Source: Stenotrophomonas tumulicola
GTDB taxonomy: Bacteria > Pseudomonadota > Gammaproteobacteria > Xanthomonadales > Xanthomonadaceae
Direction: 5' to 3'
Assembly (NCBI RefSeq): GCF_014117215.1
Contig: NZ_JACGXS010000002.1
Coordinates: 460,290-524,289 of the forward strand
DNA: 64,000 nucleotides
Every line of letters begins with the position of its first letter. Position 1 is the stretch's first letter. This document shows positions 17,773-28,111 of the stretch, piece after piece. Both the position numbers and the translations under genes were made by a program. Under the pieces are notes generated by a model. The model saw only the letters and a list, made by a program, of their open reading frames with translations. It searched no databases and was not told the DNA's origin.

Positions 17773-17848
17773 GTAGCGCCGAGCCATGCTCGGCGGAAAC
17801 CATCCGGATCCATCAACAGGGAGCCGCCGAGCATGGCCCGGCGCTACC
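17773..17848. repeat. Head-to-head REP pair between smeP and leuB
   Basis: GTAGCGCCGAGCCATGCTCG begins at 17773; an inverted copy ending in GGCGCTACC closes at 17848, with about 28 bp between. Both are GTAG-headed. The pair separates the convergent smeP and leuB genes and could fold into one long hairpin, so it may also limit read-through. Confidence 0.7.
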
Positions 17849-17885
17849 GATGCCGGCCCGGCCAACAACCGGGCCGACAATCCAT

Positions 17886-18950
17886 TCAGCAGAGCAGTCG
17901 TTCGACCACCGCCGCAGTCGCCTGCGCGGTGGATGCCGCTTCGCCCTTTGCAGCCAGGTCAGCAGTAAACACACCCGCATCCAGCGCCGCATGCACGGCC
18001 GCTTCAACGGCGGCTGCTTCTGTTTCCAGGCCCAACGAATGGCGCAGCAGCATGGCTGCGCTGAAGATCGTCGCGTAGGGATTGGCGATGCCCTTGCCCG
18101 CGATGTCCGGAGCCGAACCATGGATCGGTTCGTAGATGCCGACCGCACCCGGCTCCCCCAGCGAAGCAGATGGCAGCAGGCCCAGCGAGCCGGCCAGCAT
18201 CGACGCCTCATCGGTCAGGATGTCGCCGAACATGTTCTCGGTAACGATCACGTCGTATTCGCGCGGCTTGGCCAGCAGGTGCATGGCCATCGAATCCACC
18301 AACTGGTGTTCCAGCGCGATCTCCGGGAATTCCTCGCGGCCGACACGCGCGGCGACGTCACGCCACAGACGGGAGGTCTCCAGTACATTGGCTTTATCCA
18401 CCGAGGTGACCTTGCCGCGACGCTGCTGCGCCAGCCGGAATGCACTGCGCATCACCCGCTCGATCTCCATCACGCTGTAGCTGCACAGGTCGCTCGCGGT
18501 ATCGGCGGTGCGGGTCTTGTCGCCGAAGTAGATGCCGCCGGTCAGTTCGCGTACCACGACGAAATCCACGCCACGCAATAGCTCGGCCTTGATCGGCGAG
18601 GCGTCCAGTGCGGCCTCGTGGGTGCGCACCGGGCGCAGGTTGGCATACAGGCCAAGCGCGCGACGGATCGCCAGCAACCCTTGTTCCGGGCGTACCTTGG
18701 CATTGGGATCGGACCACTTCGGTCCCCCCACCGCACCCAGCAGTATCGCGTTGGCCGCCTGGCAGGCTGCCAGGGTCGATGCAGGCAGCGGTTCGCCATG
18801 GCGGTCGATGGCGATGCCGCCGATGTCGTGTTCGGCAAAGGTGAAGGTGTGGTTGAAGCGCCCGGCAACGGCTTCCAGTACGGCAACCGCGGCAGCGGCT
18901 ACTTCCGGACCGATGCCATCACCGGGGAGTACGACGATCTCAGCGTGCAT
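17886..18950 (-). CDS. leuB: 3-isopropylmalate dehydrogenase
   Basis: 354 residues, normal for LeuB. The N-terminal [13 protein letters not shown] and the family signature [20 protein letters not shown] (about residues 239-258) are intact, as is the substrate-binding RxxxxxxR region ([23 protein letters not shown], read in parts). It oxidises and decarboxylates 3-isopropylmalate to 2-oxoisocaproate with NAD, step three of leucine synthesis in the cytoplasm. The start is fixed by [10 protein letters not shown] at 18950, which overlaps the leuD stop by 11 bp. It is the last gene of the ilvC-leuB operon; a REP pair follows. Confidence 0.95.
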   Translation of the reverse strand: MHAEIVVLPGDGIGPEVAAAAVAVLEAVAGRFNHTFTFAEHDIGGIAIDRHGEPLPASTLAACQAANAILLGAVGGPKWSDPNAKVRPEQGLLAIRRALGLYANLRPVRTHEAALDASPIKAELLRGVDFVVVRELTGGIYFGDKTRTADTASDLCSYSVMEIERVMRSAFRLAQQRRGKVTSVDKANVLETSRLWRDVAARVGREEFPEIALEHQLVDSMAMHLLAKPREYDVIVTENMFGDILTDEASMLAGSLGLLPSASLGEPGAVGIYEPIHGSAPDIAGKGIANPYATIFSAAMLLRHSLGLETEAAAVEAAVHAALDAGVFTADLAAKGEAASTAQATAAVVERLLC

Positions 18951-19518
18951 GTTCAGTCTCGTAACGTTCGATTTCAGGGGCGCGGCCCAACAGGTAGCCC
19001 AGCTGGTCGACACCTTCCAGCAGGCAGGTCTGCGAGAAGCCGTCCAGCGGGAAAGTGTAGATGCGGCCATCGGGCGTGCGCAGCTCGCGGCTGGCCACGT
19101 CGACGGTCAGCTCGTCGTCCGGGCGCTGCATCAGTTCCTGCACGTCGGCTTCGTCCAGCACGATCGGCAGCAGGCCGTTCTTCAGCGAATTGCCACGGAA
19201 GATATCGGCGATCTCGCTGCTGACGATGGCGCGCAGGCCCAAGTCGGTCAGTGCCCACGGCGCATGCTCGCGCGAGGACCCGCAGCCGAAGTTGCGACCG
19301 GCCAGCAGGATGCTGCGGCCTTCATTCTGTGGTTGGTTGAAGGCGAATTCGGGGTTCGGGGTGCCGTCGGCCTGCCAGCGCCAGTCATTGAAGGCATTGC
19401 GCCCCAGGCCGGCACGCTCGGTGGTGGAGAGGAAGCGGGCCGGGATGATCTGGTCGGTGTCGATGTTGGTCTGGTGCAGCACCACGCTGGCCGAGGTCAC
19501 GCTGCGGAAACCGCTCAT
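18940..19518 (-). CDS. leuD: 3-isopropylmalate dehydratase small subunit
   Basis: 192 residues. The swivel-domain motif [13 protein letters not shown] and the substrate-contacting [14 protein letters not shown] (around residues 75-92) identify LeuD. With LeuC it isomerises 2-isopropylmalate to 3-isopropylmalate. Its ATG shares one base with the leuC stop (TGATG), and its 3' end overlaps leuB by 11 bp, so the three genes are likely translationally coupled and made in matched amounts. Confidence 0.95.
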   Translation of the reverse strand: MSGFRSVTSASVVLHQTNIDTDQIIPARFLSTTERAGLGRNAFNDWRWQADGTPNPEFAFNQPQNEGRSILLAGRNFGCGSSREHAPWALTDLGLRAIVSSEIADIFRGNSLKNGLLPIVLDEADVQELMQRPDDELTVDVASRELRTPDGRIYTFPLDGFSQTCLLEGVDQLGYLLGRAPEIERYETEHAR

Positions 19519-20936
19519 CAAGCCACCTCCTGTGCAAACAGTTCGCGGGTGTCGGCCACCTGGCCACGTACCGCCGACCACGCCGCACTCATCGGCGAGG
19601 CCAGCAGGGTGCGCGAACCCGGGCCCTGGCGGCCCTCGAAATTGCGGTTGCTGGTGCTGACCGCGAGTTGGCCCGGCGCCACCAGGTCGCCGTTCATGGC
19701 GATGCACATCGAGCACCCTGGCTCACGCCATTCTGCTCCGGCTGCGCGGACGATTGCATCGATGCCTTCGGCCTCGGCCTGGCGTTTGACGATTTCCGAG
19801 CCCGGCACCACCAGCATGCGCACGCCGCTGGCGACGTGCCGGCCGCGCAGCACCTGTGCGACTTCGCGCATGTCGCTCAGGCGTCCGTTGGTGCAGGAGC
19901 CGACGAACACCACGTCCACCGGCGTGCCAGCCAGGACCTGGCCTGCCTGCAGCTGCATGTAATCCAGGCCCTTGCGGGCGGCGGCATCATTGGCGTGCGG
20001 AATCGGTGCGTCCACGGCGATCGCGGTACCCGGATGCGTGCCCCAGGTCAGGGTCGGACGGATATCGACGGCATCGATGCGCACTTCCACGTCGAAACGC
20101 GCACCCTCGTCGCTGCGCAGCTGTTTCCATTCGGCGACGGCCGCATCGAAGTCCGCATCCTTGGGCCCACGTGGCGTGTTGGCGACCCAGTCGAAGGTGA
20201 CCTGGTCCGGTGCCACCATGCCGGCGCGTGCGCCGGCCTCGATCGACATGTTGCACAAGGTCATGCGCTGTTCCATGTCCATCGCTTCGATGGTGCTGCC
20301 ACGGAATTCCAGCACGTGGCCGGTTCCGCCATTGACGCCGATCACGCCGATCACGTGCAGCACCACGTCCTTGGCGCCAACACCCGGCGCCAGGGGACCA
20401 TCGACGGTGATCGACATGGTCTTCGCCTTGCGTTGCAGGAGGCACTGCGTTGCCAGCACATGGCCGACTTCGCTGGTGCCGATGCCGAAGGCCAATGCAC
20501 CGAACGCGCCGTGGGTCGAGGTGTGGCTGTCGCCGCAGACGATGGTCATGCCCGGCTGGGTGAAGCCCTGCTCTGGTGCGATCACGTGCACGATGCCACG
20601 GCTTTCGGAACTCATGTCGAACAGCTCGATGCCGTGCTCGGCGCAGTTGCGCGCCAGCATCGCCACCTGCGCTTCGGATGCGGCGCTGGCATAGGGCAGG
20701 GTGCCATCGGCAGCGGCCGGCAGGGTGGGCGTGGAATGGTCCATCGTTGCCTTGGTGCGGTCCGGGCGGCGTGGCGCCAGGCCGCGCTCGCGCAGCTCGG
20801 TGAACGCCTGCGGCGAGGTGACTTCGTGGATCAGGTGCAGGTCGATGTACAGCACGGCGGGCGCGCTGTCGGTTTCGGGAACGACCACGTGGGTGTCCCA
20901 CAGTTTGTCGTACAGGGTGCGGGGTGCGGGGATCAT
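19518..20936 (-). CDS. leuC: 3-isopropylmalate dehydratase large subunit
   Basis: 472 residues. The three cluster-binding cysteines lie in [10 protein letters not shown] and GCSMCIAMN, as in aconitase-family enzymes; the [20 protein letters not shown] segment and the DHSTP motif are also present. It carries a [4Fe-4S] cluster and pairs with LeuD. The gene follows a methyltransferase gene by 61 bp, the largest gap in the second half of the operon, so an internal ribosome or promoter site could exist there. Confidence 0.95.
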   Translation of the reverse strand: MIPAPRTLYDKLWDTHVVVPETDSAPAVLYIDLHLIHEVTSPQAFTELRERGLAPRRPDRTKATMDHSTPTLPAAADGTLPYASAASEAQVAMLARNCAEHGIELFDMSSESRGIVHVIAPEQGFTQPGMTIVCGDSHTSTHGAFGALAFGIGTSEVGHVLATQCLLQRKAKTMSITVDGPLAPGVGAKDVVLHVIGVIGVNGGTGHVLEFRGSTIEAMDMEQRMTLCNMSIEAGARAGMVAPDQVTFDWVANTPRGPKDADFDAAVAEWKQLRSDEGARFDVEVRIDAVDIRPTLTWGTHPGTAIAVDAPIPHANDAAARKGLDYMQLQAGQVLAGTPVDVVFVGSCTNGRLSDMREVAQVLRGRHVASGVRMLVVPGSEIVKRQAEAEGIDAIVRAAGAEWREPGCSMCIAMNGDLVAPGQLAVSTSNRNFEGRQGPGSRTLLASPMSAAWSAVRGQVADTRELFAQEVA

Positions 20937-20997
20937 GCGATGGCCTGGCAGGAAGTTGCGTTATCAAACATCGGGTACGTGGGGAATGGGGTCAAGT

Positions 20998-21771
20998 TCA
21001 GCGGCGACGGGCGAGCACGCGCAGGCGCACGTAGTCGGCCAGCGGCTGGCCCGCGGCATCGCGGGGCAGGTCCGCAAGCAGGGCACCGACCGCCGAACGC
21101 ACGTCGCAGGCGGCTTCGGTGGACAGGTCGTCCAGCAGCGGTGAGGCGAACACGCGCAACCAGCCGGCTACACCGGTGGGCAGTGCCGTGGGGCGCTGCA
21201 CGGTTTCGATCAACTGCACGTGGAAGCCATGCTGGCGCAGCCGATCAGCGTAGCTGTCCGCGTCGGGGAAGTACCAAGCGAAGCGACTGGGTGCGTGTCC
21301 ATGGGCAACGCGCGCGGCCTGGATGGCGGCGATGATCTTCGCGACGTTGCCATGCCCGCCGAACTCGGCGACGAAGCGTCCGTCGGGCTTCAGTGCACGA
21401 CGCACGCCGGCCAGCACCCGGTCGGGCTGCTGCATCCAGTGCAGTGCGGCATTGCTGAACACGGCATCGAATTCACCGTCGAAGGCCAGTGCGTGTCCAT
21501 CCATCACGCGTGCATCGAGGCCGCGCGCACGCGCGGCGACCACCAGTTCAGGCGAGGCGTCCACGCCGGTCACCATCGCGCCGCTGAGCGCCAGCTCGGT
21601 GCCCAGCACGCCGTCGCCACAGCCGAGGTCCAGGATGCGTTCGCCGATACGGGGATCAAGCAGGCGCGCGACGGCACTGCCAAGTGCGGGAACGAATCCG
21701 GCATCGATGGCGTAATCCTGGGCATTCCAGCGTTGGCCGGCATCGACGGTGACGGGGGCGAAAGCGCTCAT
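20998..21771 (-). CDS. SAM-dependent methyltransferase embedded in the leu operon
   Basis: 257 residues. Motif I is ILDLGCGDGVLGTELAL (about residues 46-62), with the acidic residue in VTGVDASPELV and the FDAVFSNAALHWM motif typical of class I methyltransferases of the UbiE/Tam (trans-aconitate methyltransferase) branch. It lies between leuA (10 bp upstream) and leuC (61 bp downstream), in the same orientation. Trans-aconitate methyltransferases also act on isopropylmalate-like tricarboxylates, so an action on a by-product of the LeuC/D isomerase is a reasonable guess, but not shown. A general small-molecule methyltransferase is the safer call. Confidence 0.8.
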   Translation of the reverse strand: MSAFAPVTVDAGQRWNAQDYAIDAGFVPALGSAVARLLDPRIGERILDLGCGDGVLGTELALSGAMVTGVDASPELVVAARARGLDARVMDGHALAFDGEFDAVFSNAALHWMQQPDRVLAGVRRALKPDGRFVAEFGGHGNVAKIIAAIQAARVAHGHAPSRFAWYFPDADSYADRLRQHGFHVQLIETVQRPTALPTGVAGWLRVFASPLLDDLSTEAACDVRSAVGALLADLPRDAAGQPLADYVRLRVLARRR

Positions 21772-21781
21772 CGGGCGGTCC

Positions 21782-23371
21782 TCAGGCGGTGGCGGTGGCA
21801 GCGGTGGTGGCCGGCGAGCTGCTTTCGGCGGCGGCACGCTGGCGCAGCAGGCGATTGGCAACGTCCAGCCAGGCCAGGGCCGAGGCTTCGATGATGTCGC
21901 GGCTGGTTCCGGTACCCTCCAGCACCTCGTCCTGGCTGCGTACGCTCAGGTTGGCCTCGCCGCGGGCATCGGCACCGATGCCGACGCTGTGCACCTGGTA
22001 GCTGTCCAGCTGCAGGCTGACGCCGGTAGCCGCCGACAGGGCGCCGAACAGTGCGTCGACCGGGCCGTCTCCCTGCGCGGTCTCGGCCACGCGGTTGCCG
22101 TCCGGATCGGACAGTTCCACCAGCGCATTTGCGCGGCTGCCGACATCGCTGATGGTCATCGATGCCAGGCGATAACCCTGGTTGCTCGGGCCACCCTGCA
22201 TCAGCGTCTGCAGGTCCGGATCAGTGACCACGCGCTGCTGTTCGCACAGTGCCTTGAATTGTTCGAAGACCAGTTTCAGTTCTTCTTCTTCCAGCCAGAA
22301 CCCCAGCGCACGCAGGCGCTGCTCCACGGCGGCGCGCCCGCTGTGGCGGCCCAGCACCATCTGCGAATCTTCCCAGCCGACATCTTCCGGGCGCATGATT
22401 TCGTAGGTGCCGCGATGGCGCAGCATGCCATGCTGGTGGATGCCTGACTCATGGGCGAACGCATTGGCGCCGACGATGGCCTTGTTGCGTTGTACCGGCA
22501 TGCCAACCAGCCGCTGCAGCAACTGCGATGTGGCGACGATGCGCGGGGTATTGATCGCGGTGTCCTGTTCGTAGAAGGCCTGGCGGACCTTCAATGCCAT
22601 GGTGATCTCCTCCAGCGCGCAGTTGCCCGCACGCTCGCCGATGCCGTTGACAGTGCATTCGACCTGGCGTGCGCCGCCTTCGATCGCCGCCAGCGAATTG
22701 GCCACCGCCAGTCCCAGGTCGTTATGGCAGTGCGCACTGAACACCACGTTGGCGGCACCGCCCACGTCGGCCACGCCCGCGATGACCTGCTGGAACATCC
22801 TGCGGATCTCTTCGGGCGTGGTGAAGCCGACGGTATCCGGCAGGTTGATGGTGGTCGCGCCGGCGGCAATCGCCACGCGTGCCACTTCGATCAGGTAATC
22901 CAGTTCGGTACGGGTCGCATCTTCGGCCGAGAATTCGACATCGTCGATGTGCGAGCGTGCCAGCGACACATGCTTGTGCACGGATTCCAGCACCTGTTCG
23001 CGTGTCATCCGCAGCTTGTGCTCGCGGTGCAGGGGGCTGGTGGACAGGAATACGTGCAGGCGCGGATTGGCGGCCGCTTCCAGCGAGCGCAGCGAGGTCT
23101 CGATGTCACCGGCCAGGCAGCGCGACAGCACCGCCAGTACAGGCCGCCGGACTTCGTGGGCGATCATGGCCATCGCGTCGCGGTCGGATTGCGAGCTTGC
23201 AGGAAATCCGGTTTCGATGACATCCACGCCCAGCTCGTCCAGTGCGCGCGCCATCACCAGCTTCTGCTGTGGGCTCATGCTGCAGCCGGGGGACTGCTCG
23301 CCGTCGCGGAGGGTGGTGTCGAAGATGCGGATGCGGTGCGGGGTAATTCGTTCGTTGGTCGGCGTGGTCAT
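21782..23371 (-). CDS. leuA: 2-isopropylmalate synthase
   Basis: 529 residues. The N-terminal catalytic barrel shows [12 protein letters not shown] (metal and substrate residues), [16 protein letters not shown] (HxH metal ligands) and [14 protein letters not shown]. The C-terminal region (about 400-529) is the LeuA regulatory domain, which binds leucine for feedback inhibition. It condenses acetyl-CoA with 2-oxoisovalerate, the committed step of leucine synthesis. The ATG at 23371 overlaps the ilvA stop in an ATGA, which decides the start over a longer reading. The C-terminal tail ends in an unusual Ala/Thr-rich run. Confidence 0.95.
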   Translation of the reverse strand: MTTPTNERITPHRIRIFDTTLRDGEQSPGCSMSPQQKLVMARALDELGVDVIETGFPASSQSDRDAMAMIAHEVRRPVLAVLSRCLAGDIETSLRSLEAAANPRLHVFLSTSPLHREHKLRMTREQVLESVHKHVSLARSHIDDVEFSAEDATRTELDYLIEVARVAIAAGATTINLPDTVGFTTPEEIRRMFQQVIAGVADVGGAANVVFSAHCHNDLGLAVANSLAAIEGGARQVECTVNGIGERAGNCALEEITMALKVRQAFYEQDTAINTPRIVATSQLLQRLVGMPVQRNKAIVGANAFAHESGIHQHGMLRHRGTYEIMRPEDVGWEDSQMVLGRHSGRAAVEQRLRALGFWLEEEELKLVFEQFKALCEQQRVVTDPDLQTLMQGGPSNQGYRLASMTISDVGSRANALVELSDPDGNRVAETAQGDGPVDALFGALSAATGVSLQLDSYQVHSVGIGADARGEANLSVRSQDEVLEGTGTSRDIIEASALAWLDVANRLLRQRAAAESSSPATTAATATA

Positions 23372-24468
23372 GGGGAAGTCTCCTCGACAGCGGGTGCGGC
23401 TTCTTGCAGGTGGAAAGGGGAACAAGCAGGTTTCAAAGGCTTGGCGGTGGCCGCGGCGAGCGCAGGCCGGGGAAGTTCAGGGCGTCGTCGACGCGGTTTG
23501 CGCGGTGCGCGCGGGCGGACGTCGGTGAGCAGGCCGGCAAGCACCCCGGCATCGATGTTGCCGCCGGAAACCACCGCGAACTTGCGCCGGCCGGCCACGC
23601 GTCGGCCAGCGGCCAGGGCGAGCGCGCCAGCGCCTTCGGCGATCAGGTTCTCTTCCAGTGCCAGCCGCACCAGGGTTTCGCGCAGCTCGGCCTCGCGCAC
23701 GATGACCACGTCGTCCAGCAGCGCCGCGCACAGGCGGCGGGTCAGGAAACCCGGTATCTGGACCCGCACGCCGTCGGCCAGCGAGGCCACGGGTGCGATC
23801 GGACGGACATCGCCGCGTATCGCGCGGGCCATGGAGTCGACGCCCTCGACCTGCGCGCCGACAATGCGCACGCCCTGTGATTTCAGCGCAAGGGCGACGC
23901 CGGAGGCCAGCCCGCCGCCGCCGATCGGTACGATCACCACGTCAGGGCAGTGCGCGGCGAGCTCGATGCCAACCGTGCCCTGGCCGGCGATGACATCGGG
24001 ATCGTCGAAGGCGGACAGGAAGCGATAGCCATTGCGCTGCGCCAGGTCCATCGCGAACGCCCACGCTTCGTCATAGCTTTCGCCATGCTGGCGCACCGTG
24101 GCGCCCCAGTGGGCGACGCCGGCGACCTTGTTCGCCGGTGCACCGTGCGGCATCACGGTGATGGCCTGCACGCCCAGGCGGTGCGCTGCCCATGCGACGC
24201 CCTGTGCATGGTTGCCGGCAGAGGCGCAGATCACCGGCCGCAGGTCGCCGCGCTCGCGGCCGGCCAACAGCGCGTTCAGCGCGCCACGGACCTTGTACGA
24301 GCCGGTGCGCTGCAGGTTCTCCAGCTTCAGCCAGGTACCGAAACGTTCGGCATGGTGCAGGGGAGTGGGCGGCAGGAAGCGGCGCAGGCGCGCCTGCGCC
24401 GCCAGCACGTCGGCAACGGTTACGTCGCCTACGTCGGTTTCGCCGTTTGCATGGTCAGGCGCGGGCAT
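23368..24468 (-). CDS. ilvA: Threonine/serine dehydratase without ACT regulatory domain
   Basis: 366 residues, shorter than the roughly 500 of biosynthetic IlvA. The PLP lysine is K59 in TGSYKVRGA, and the glycine loop is [10 protein letters not shown] (181-190). It deaminates threonine to 2-oxobutyrate for isoleucine synthesis. The two C-terminal ACT-like domains that bind isoleucine are absent; instead residues from about 318 form a basic Pro/Arg/Ala tail ([18 protein letters not shown]). It overlaps leuA by 4 bp and follows ilvM by 87 bp, so its place is the branched-chain operon. Alternative: a TdcB-type catabolic enzyme recruited here. The tail could be a degraded ACT remnant. Confidence 0.88.
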   Translation of the reverse strand: MPAPDHANGETDVGDVTVADVLAAQARLRRFLPPTPLHHAERFGTWLKLENLQRTGSYKVRGALNALLAGRERGDLRPVICASAGNHAQGVAWAAHRLGVQAITVMPHGAPANKVAGVAHWGATVRQHGESYDEAWAFAMDLAQRNGYRFLSAFDDPDVIAGQGTVGIELAAHCPDVVIVPIGGGGLASGVALALKSQGVRIVGAQVEGVDSMARAIRGDVRPIAPVASLADGVRVQIPGFLTRRLCAALLDDVVIVREAELRETLVRLALEENLIAEGAGALALAAGRRVAGRRKFAVVSGGNIDAGVLAGLLTDVRPRAPRKPRRRRPELPRPALAAATAKPLKPACSPFHLQEAAPAVEETSP

Positions 24469-24555
24469 GGTGATCCATGCGGTGCGCGAGCGTCGGCGGG
24501 CACGCGCGGCGAAGAAGACGCCTCCGTGCCGGCACCGCTTGCACGGTACGAGCGT

Positions 24556-24807
24556 TCATGCTGCCACTCCCTGCAGTTCGGTCACCTGTACCGAGATGCA
24601 GTCGTAGATCTTCTCGATCTGCCGGCACAGGGTTTCAGGCGGACGGGTGCCGTCCACCACCAGTTGCAGGTGCCACCGGCCCTGGTCATCGGCATCGGGT
24701 GCGCCGTTGATCGCGCGCGGCGCAAAGCCCCGGCGTTCGGCCATGCCGATCACGCGCAGCAGCGCGCCTTCGGCCGGGTACAGCACCAGGTCAAGCCGGT
24801 ATTGCAT
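24556..24807 (-). CDS. ilvM: Acetolactate synthase small (regulatory) subunit
   Basis: 83 residues, one ACT domain (YRLDLVLYPAEGALLRVIGM, then the second strand set HLQLVVDGT). This is the short IlvM-type subunit that activates the IlvG catalytic subunit and can bind branched-chain amino acids. The start at 24807 follows GGAGGCTCCCA, a strong ribosome site. It overlaps the ilvG 3' end by 17 bp, the usual arrangement for this pair. Confidence 0.9.
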   Translation of the reverse strand: MQYRLDLVLYPAEGALLRVIGMAERRGFAPRAINGAPDADDQGRWHLQLVVDGTRPPETLCRQIEKIYDCISVQVTELQGVAA

Positions 24808-26527
24808 TGGGAGCCTCCTGGCTGGCATGGGCCGGATTGGATTCCAGCATCGTGCTGTTGGCGGTATTGGGCGGGACCAGCGGCCACACGTTGGCACGTG
24901 CATCGATGGCCACGTGCAGCAGCGCCGGGCCCGGCTCGGCCAGCAGCGCGGCCAGCCCGCCCTCGACGTCATCGCGTACATCGATGCGGCTGGCGGAGAT
25001 GCCAAACACCTTGGCCAGGGCCACGAAGTCGGGGTTGTCCGACAGGTCGATCTCGCTGTAACGCTCGGCGAAGAACAGTTCCTGCCATTGCCGGACCATG
25101 CCCAGCGAACTGTTGTCCAGCAGCACGATCTTCACCGGCAGGCGGCAGCGGGCAATGGTCGCCAGCTCCTGCACGTTCATCATGAAGCTGCCATCGCCGG
25201 AAACCAGCACCACGGTACGATCGGGGCAGGCGAACTGTGCACCCATCGCGGCCGGCAGGCCGAAGCCCATGGTGCCCAGCGCGCCGCTGGTCAGGTGGTT
25301 GCGCGGGTGGTTGAAACGACAATGCTGGGCGACCCACATCTGATGCTGGCCAACGTCGCAGGCGATCACCGCATCGGCCGGTGCCAGTTCGCTCAGTCGC
25401 TTCAGCAGCGCCGGCGCATAGATATGGTTGCCAGGGGCGTCGTAGCGGGCAGCGAACTTCTCGCGGTGCTGCGCACAGCGCTTGCGCCACGCGTCCTGGT
25501 GGGCCCTGGGGGAGGGGAAGGCCGCAGCCAGTGCGCGGATTGCCTGCGCGATGTTGCCGGGCACGGCCACGTCGGCGGTACGCAGCTTGGAGATCTCGTA
25601 GGCATCGGCATCGACGTGCACGACGCGTGCGAACGGCGCGAACTCGGCCAGTTTGCCGGTGGCACGGTCATCGAAGCGCGCGCCCAGCACCAGCAGCACA
25701 TCGCAGTCCTGCACCGCCATGTTCGCGGCGCGGGTGCCATGCATGCCCAGCATGCCCAGCGACTGCGGGTGCCCGACCGGCAATGCGCCCAGGCCACGCA
25801 GGGTCAGTACGGTCGGGATGCCGCTGGACTCGGCGAACGCGCGCAGGTCCTGCACCGCGTCGCCCAGGGCAATACCGCCACCGGCGTAGATCACCGGTTT
25901 CTCGGCGGCGGCGATCGCCGCGATGGCCTCGGCGATGGCCTCGGCGGCAGGTGCCGGCGGTGCCTCCACGTTGGCCGGCACGTGGACAGGCAAGTGGCTG
26001 GCATCAGCTACCTGCACGTCCTTGGGCAGGTCGATCAGCACCGGGCCGGGCCTGCCTTCGCGGGCAATGCGGAAGGCGTCGGCGACAATGCGCGGCAGGT
26101 CGTCGACGCTGCGCACCAGCCAGCTGTGCTTGACGATCGGCAGGGTCAGGCCGAACACGTCCAGTTCCTGGAACGCATCGGTACCCAGCAGGGGCGTGGC
26201 CACCTGTCCGGTGATGCAGACCATCGGCACCGAATCCAGCATGGCGTCGGCGATGCCGGTGACCAGGTTGGATGCGCCCGGGCCGGAGGTGGCGATGCAC
26301 ACGCCGACGCGGCCGCTGGCGCGCGCGAAGCCGTTGGCGGCCAGTGCCGCGCCCTGTTCGTGGCGCACCAGTACATGCTTCAGCCGCGAATCCACCAGCG
26401 CATCGTAGAAGGGCATGATGGTGCCGCCCGGATAGCCGAACAGCGTCTGCACGCCTTCGGCCTCCAGGGCCTGGGTCAGCCAGCGCGCGCCGTTGGGCGG
26501 CGCGCTGCGTTGTGCGGGGTTGTTCAT
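24791..26527 (-). CDS. ilvG: Acetolactate synthase catalytic subunit
   Basis: 578 residues. The ThDP-dependent fold is clear: the activating glutamate in VRHEQGAALAANGFARA, the FAD/oxidase-like central domain, and the ThDP-Mg motif GDGSFMMNVQELATI with NSSLGMVRQWQ. It joins two pyruvates to acetolactate, or pyruvate and 2-oxobutyrate to acetohydroxybutyrate, for valine/leucine and isoleucine. ilvM overlaps its end and ilvC is 40 bp upstream. Feedback control probably goes through IlvM. Confidence 0.95.
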   Translation of the reverse strand: MNNPAQRSAPPNGARWLTQALEAEGVQTLFGYPGGTIMPFYDALVDSRLKHVLVRHEQGAALAANGFARASGRVGVCIATSGPGASNLVTGIADAMLDSVPMVCITGQVATPLLGTDAFQELDVFGLTLPIVKHSWLVRSVDDLPRIVADAFRIAREGRPGPVLIDLPKDVQVADASHLPVHVPANVEAPPAPAAEAIAEAIAAIAAAEKPVIYAGGGIALGDAVQDLRAFAESSGIPTVLTLRGLGALPVGHPQSLGMLGMHGTRAANMAVQDCDVLLVLGARFDDRATGKLAEFAPFARVVHVDADAYEISKLRTADVAVPGNIAQAIRALAAAFPSPRAHQDAWRKRCAQHREKFAARYDAPGNHIYAPALLKRLSELAPADAVIACDVGQHQMWVAQHCRFNHPRNHLTSGALGTMGFGLPAAMGAQFACPDRTVVLVSGDGSFMMNVQELATIARCRLPVKIVLLDNSSLGMVRQWQELFFAERYSEIDLSDNPDFVALAKVFGISASRIDVRDDVEGGLAALLAEPGPALLHVAIDARANVWPLVPPNTANSTMLESNPAHASQEAPNAIPA

Positions 26528-26567
26528 GGGGAACCTTGCAAAGCGGGTGGGGGGTAGGCCGCGCGGT

Positions 26568-27542
<975 letters not shown>

Positions 27543-27597
27543 CGTGGTGGTTCCTTGCAGAGAGAGTGGGTGAGGGGTGTCACTGGGTCTTGAAACG

Positions 27598-27628
27598 AAA
27601 AAACCCGCGCCGGGGACCGGTGCGGGTT
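27598..27628 (-). terminator. Attenuator terminator of the ilv-leu operon
   Basis: On the minus strand AACCCGCACC pairs with the later GGCGCGGGTT around GGTCCCC, followed by a run of T. It sits 29 bp past the leader peptide stop and before ilvC. An alternative pairing with upstream leader sequence would form the antiterminator. Confidence 0.85.
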
Positions 27629-27657
27629 CTGATCGAGTTCCTGTGTGTGTCTGCTGC

Positions 27658-27786
27658 TTACACGCTGGCTCGTCCCGCTCCTGTGGGCTGGCTAATAAGT
27701 ACGAGCACGAGAAGCGAACGCAGCGAGGCGGCGCCGATGGCGGCGGGCTCGAAGTTCGGCAGCGGGGGCGTGTGGCGTTGCAACAT
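27658..27786 (-). CDS. ilvL: Branched-chain amino acid leader peptide
   Basis: A 42-residue peptide whose middle is LLVLVLI (codons CTT CTC GTG CTC GTA CTT ATT), a run of leucine, valine and isoleucine codons as expected of an attenuation leader. It then reads [11 protein letters not shown] and stops with TAA. A terminator hairpin follows 29 bp later, just before ilvC. Ribosome stalling at the LLVLVLI run when branched-chain amino acyl-tRNAs are short would favour the antiterminator and expression of the nine-gene operon. No ribosome site lies before its ATG; the putative promoter places transcription start near the ATG itself, so it may be leaderless. Confidence 0.9.
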   Translation of the reverse strand: MLQRHTPPLPNFEPAAIGAASLRSLLVLVLISQPTGAGRASV

Positions 27787-27793
27787 GGGTCCG

Positions 27794-27822
27794 AGGAAAC
27801 CACGTGCGCACGGGTGTGTCAA
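27794..27822 (-). promoter_or_regulatory. Putative promoter of the ilvL-ilvC-leuB operon
   Basis: TTGACA (27822-27817, minus strand) is followed after 17 bp by a weak -10 (TTTCCT, 27799-27794). The predicted start falls within a base or two of the ilvL ATG at 27786. Confidence 0.5.
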
Positions 27823-27954
27823 CCCTTTGCGCCGGCTTCGGATTGGTTGCCGGTGCATCCACATGAAAGCCTTGCAGGACGGGCTTCGTTGCGACTGAAA
27901 CCACTGTCCCATTGGCCCAGCCAGCCGGCCATCCACGCCATTCGCGCGGCTTTG

Positions 27955-28034
27955 AAAAAAGGGGACGGAGGGGATTAAGTCGCAATTGGCCACGACCAGC
28001 TGATTGCGACTTAATCCCCTCCGTCCCCTTTTTT
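27955..28034. repeat. Perfect 32-bp inverted repeat (GGGGACGGAGGGGATTAAG family)
   Basis: The left arm 27955-27986 and right arm 28003-28034 are exact inverted copies around a 16-bp loop, with A6 and T6 at the outer ends. The same core recurs at 59756-59808. As RNA it would be a very strong hairpin with a U tail in either direction, so a bidirectional terminator is possible. Similar sequences are common in gammaproteobacteria as non-autonomous REP-like elements, from memory. Confidence 0.85.
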
Positions 28035-28111
28035 CATGACCTATGCCGGATAGGCAGGGCGGCAAAGACCGGCGACCATCGGGGGAACCCAATTCCTGAA
28101 GAAGCCACTCC

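Noticed and set aside
23368-23550. Frameshift in the ilvA 3' end
   Set aside because: The basic proline-rich tail is odd, but it ends in an ATGA overlap with leuA, so a coherent reading frame is more likely than a recent frameshift; sequence comparison with relatives would decide.
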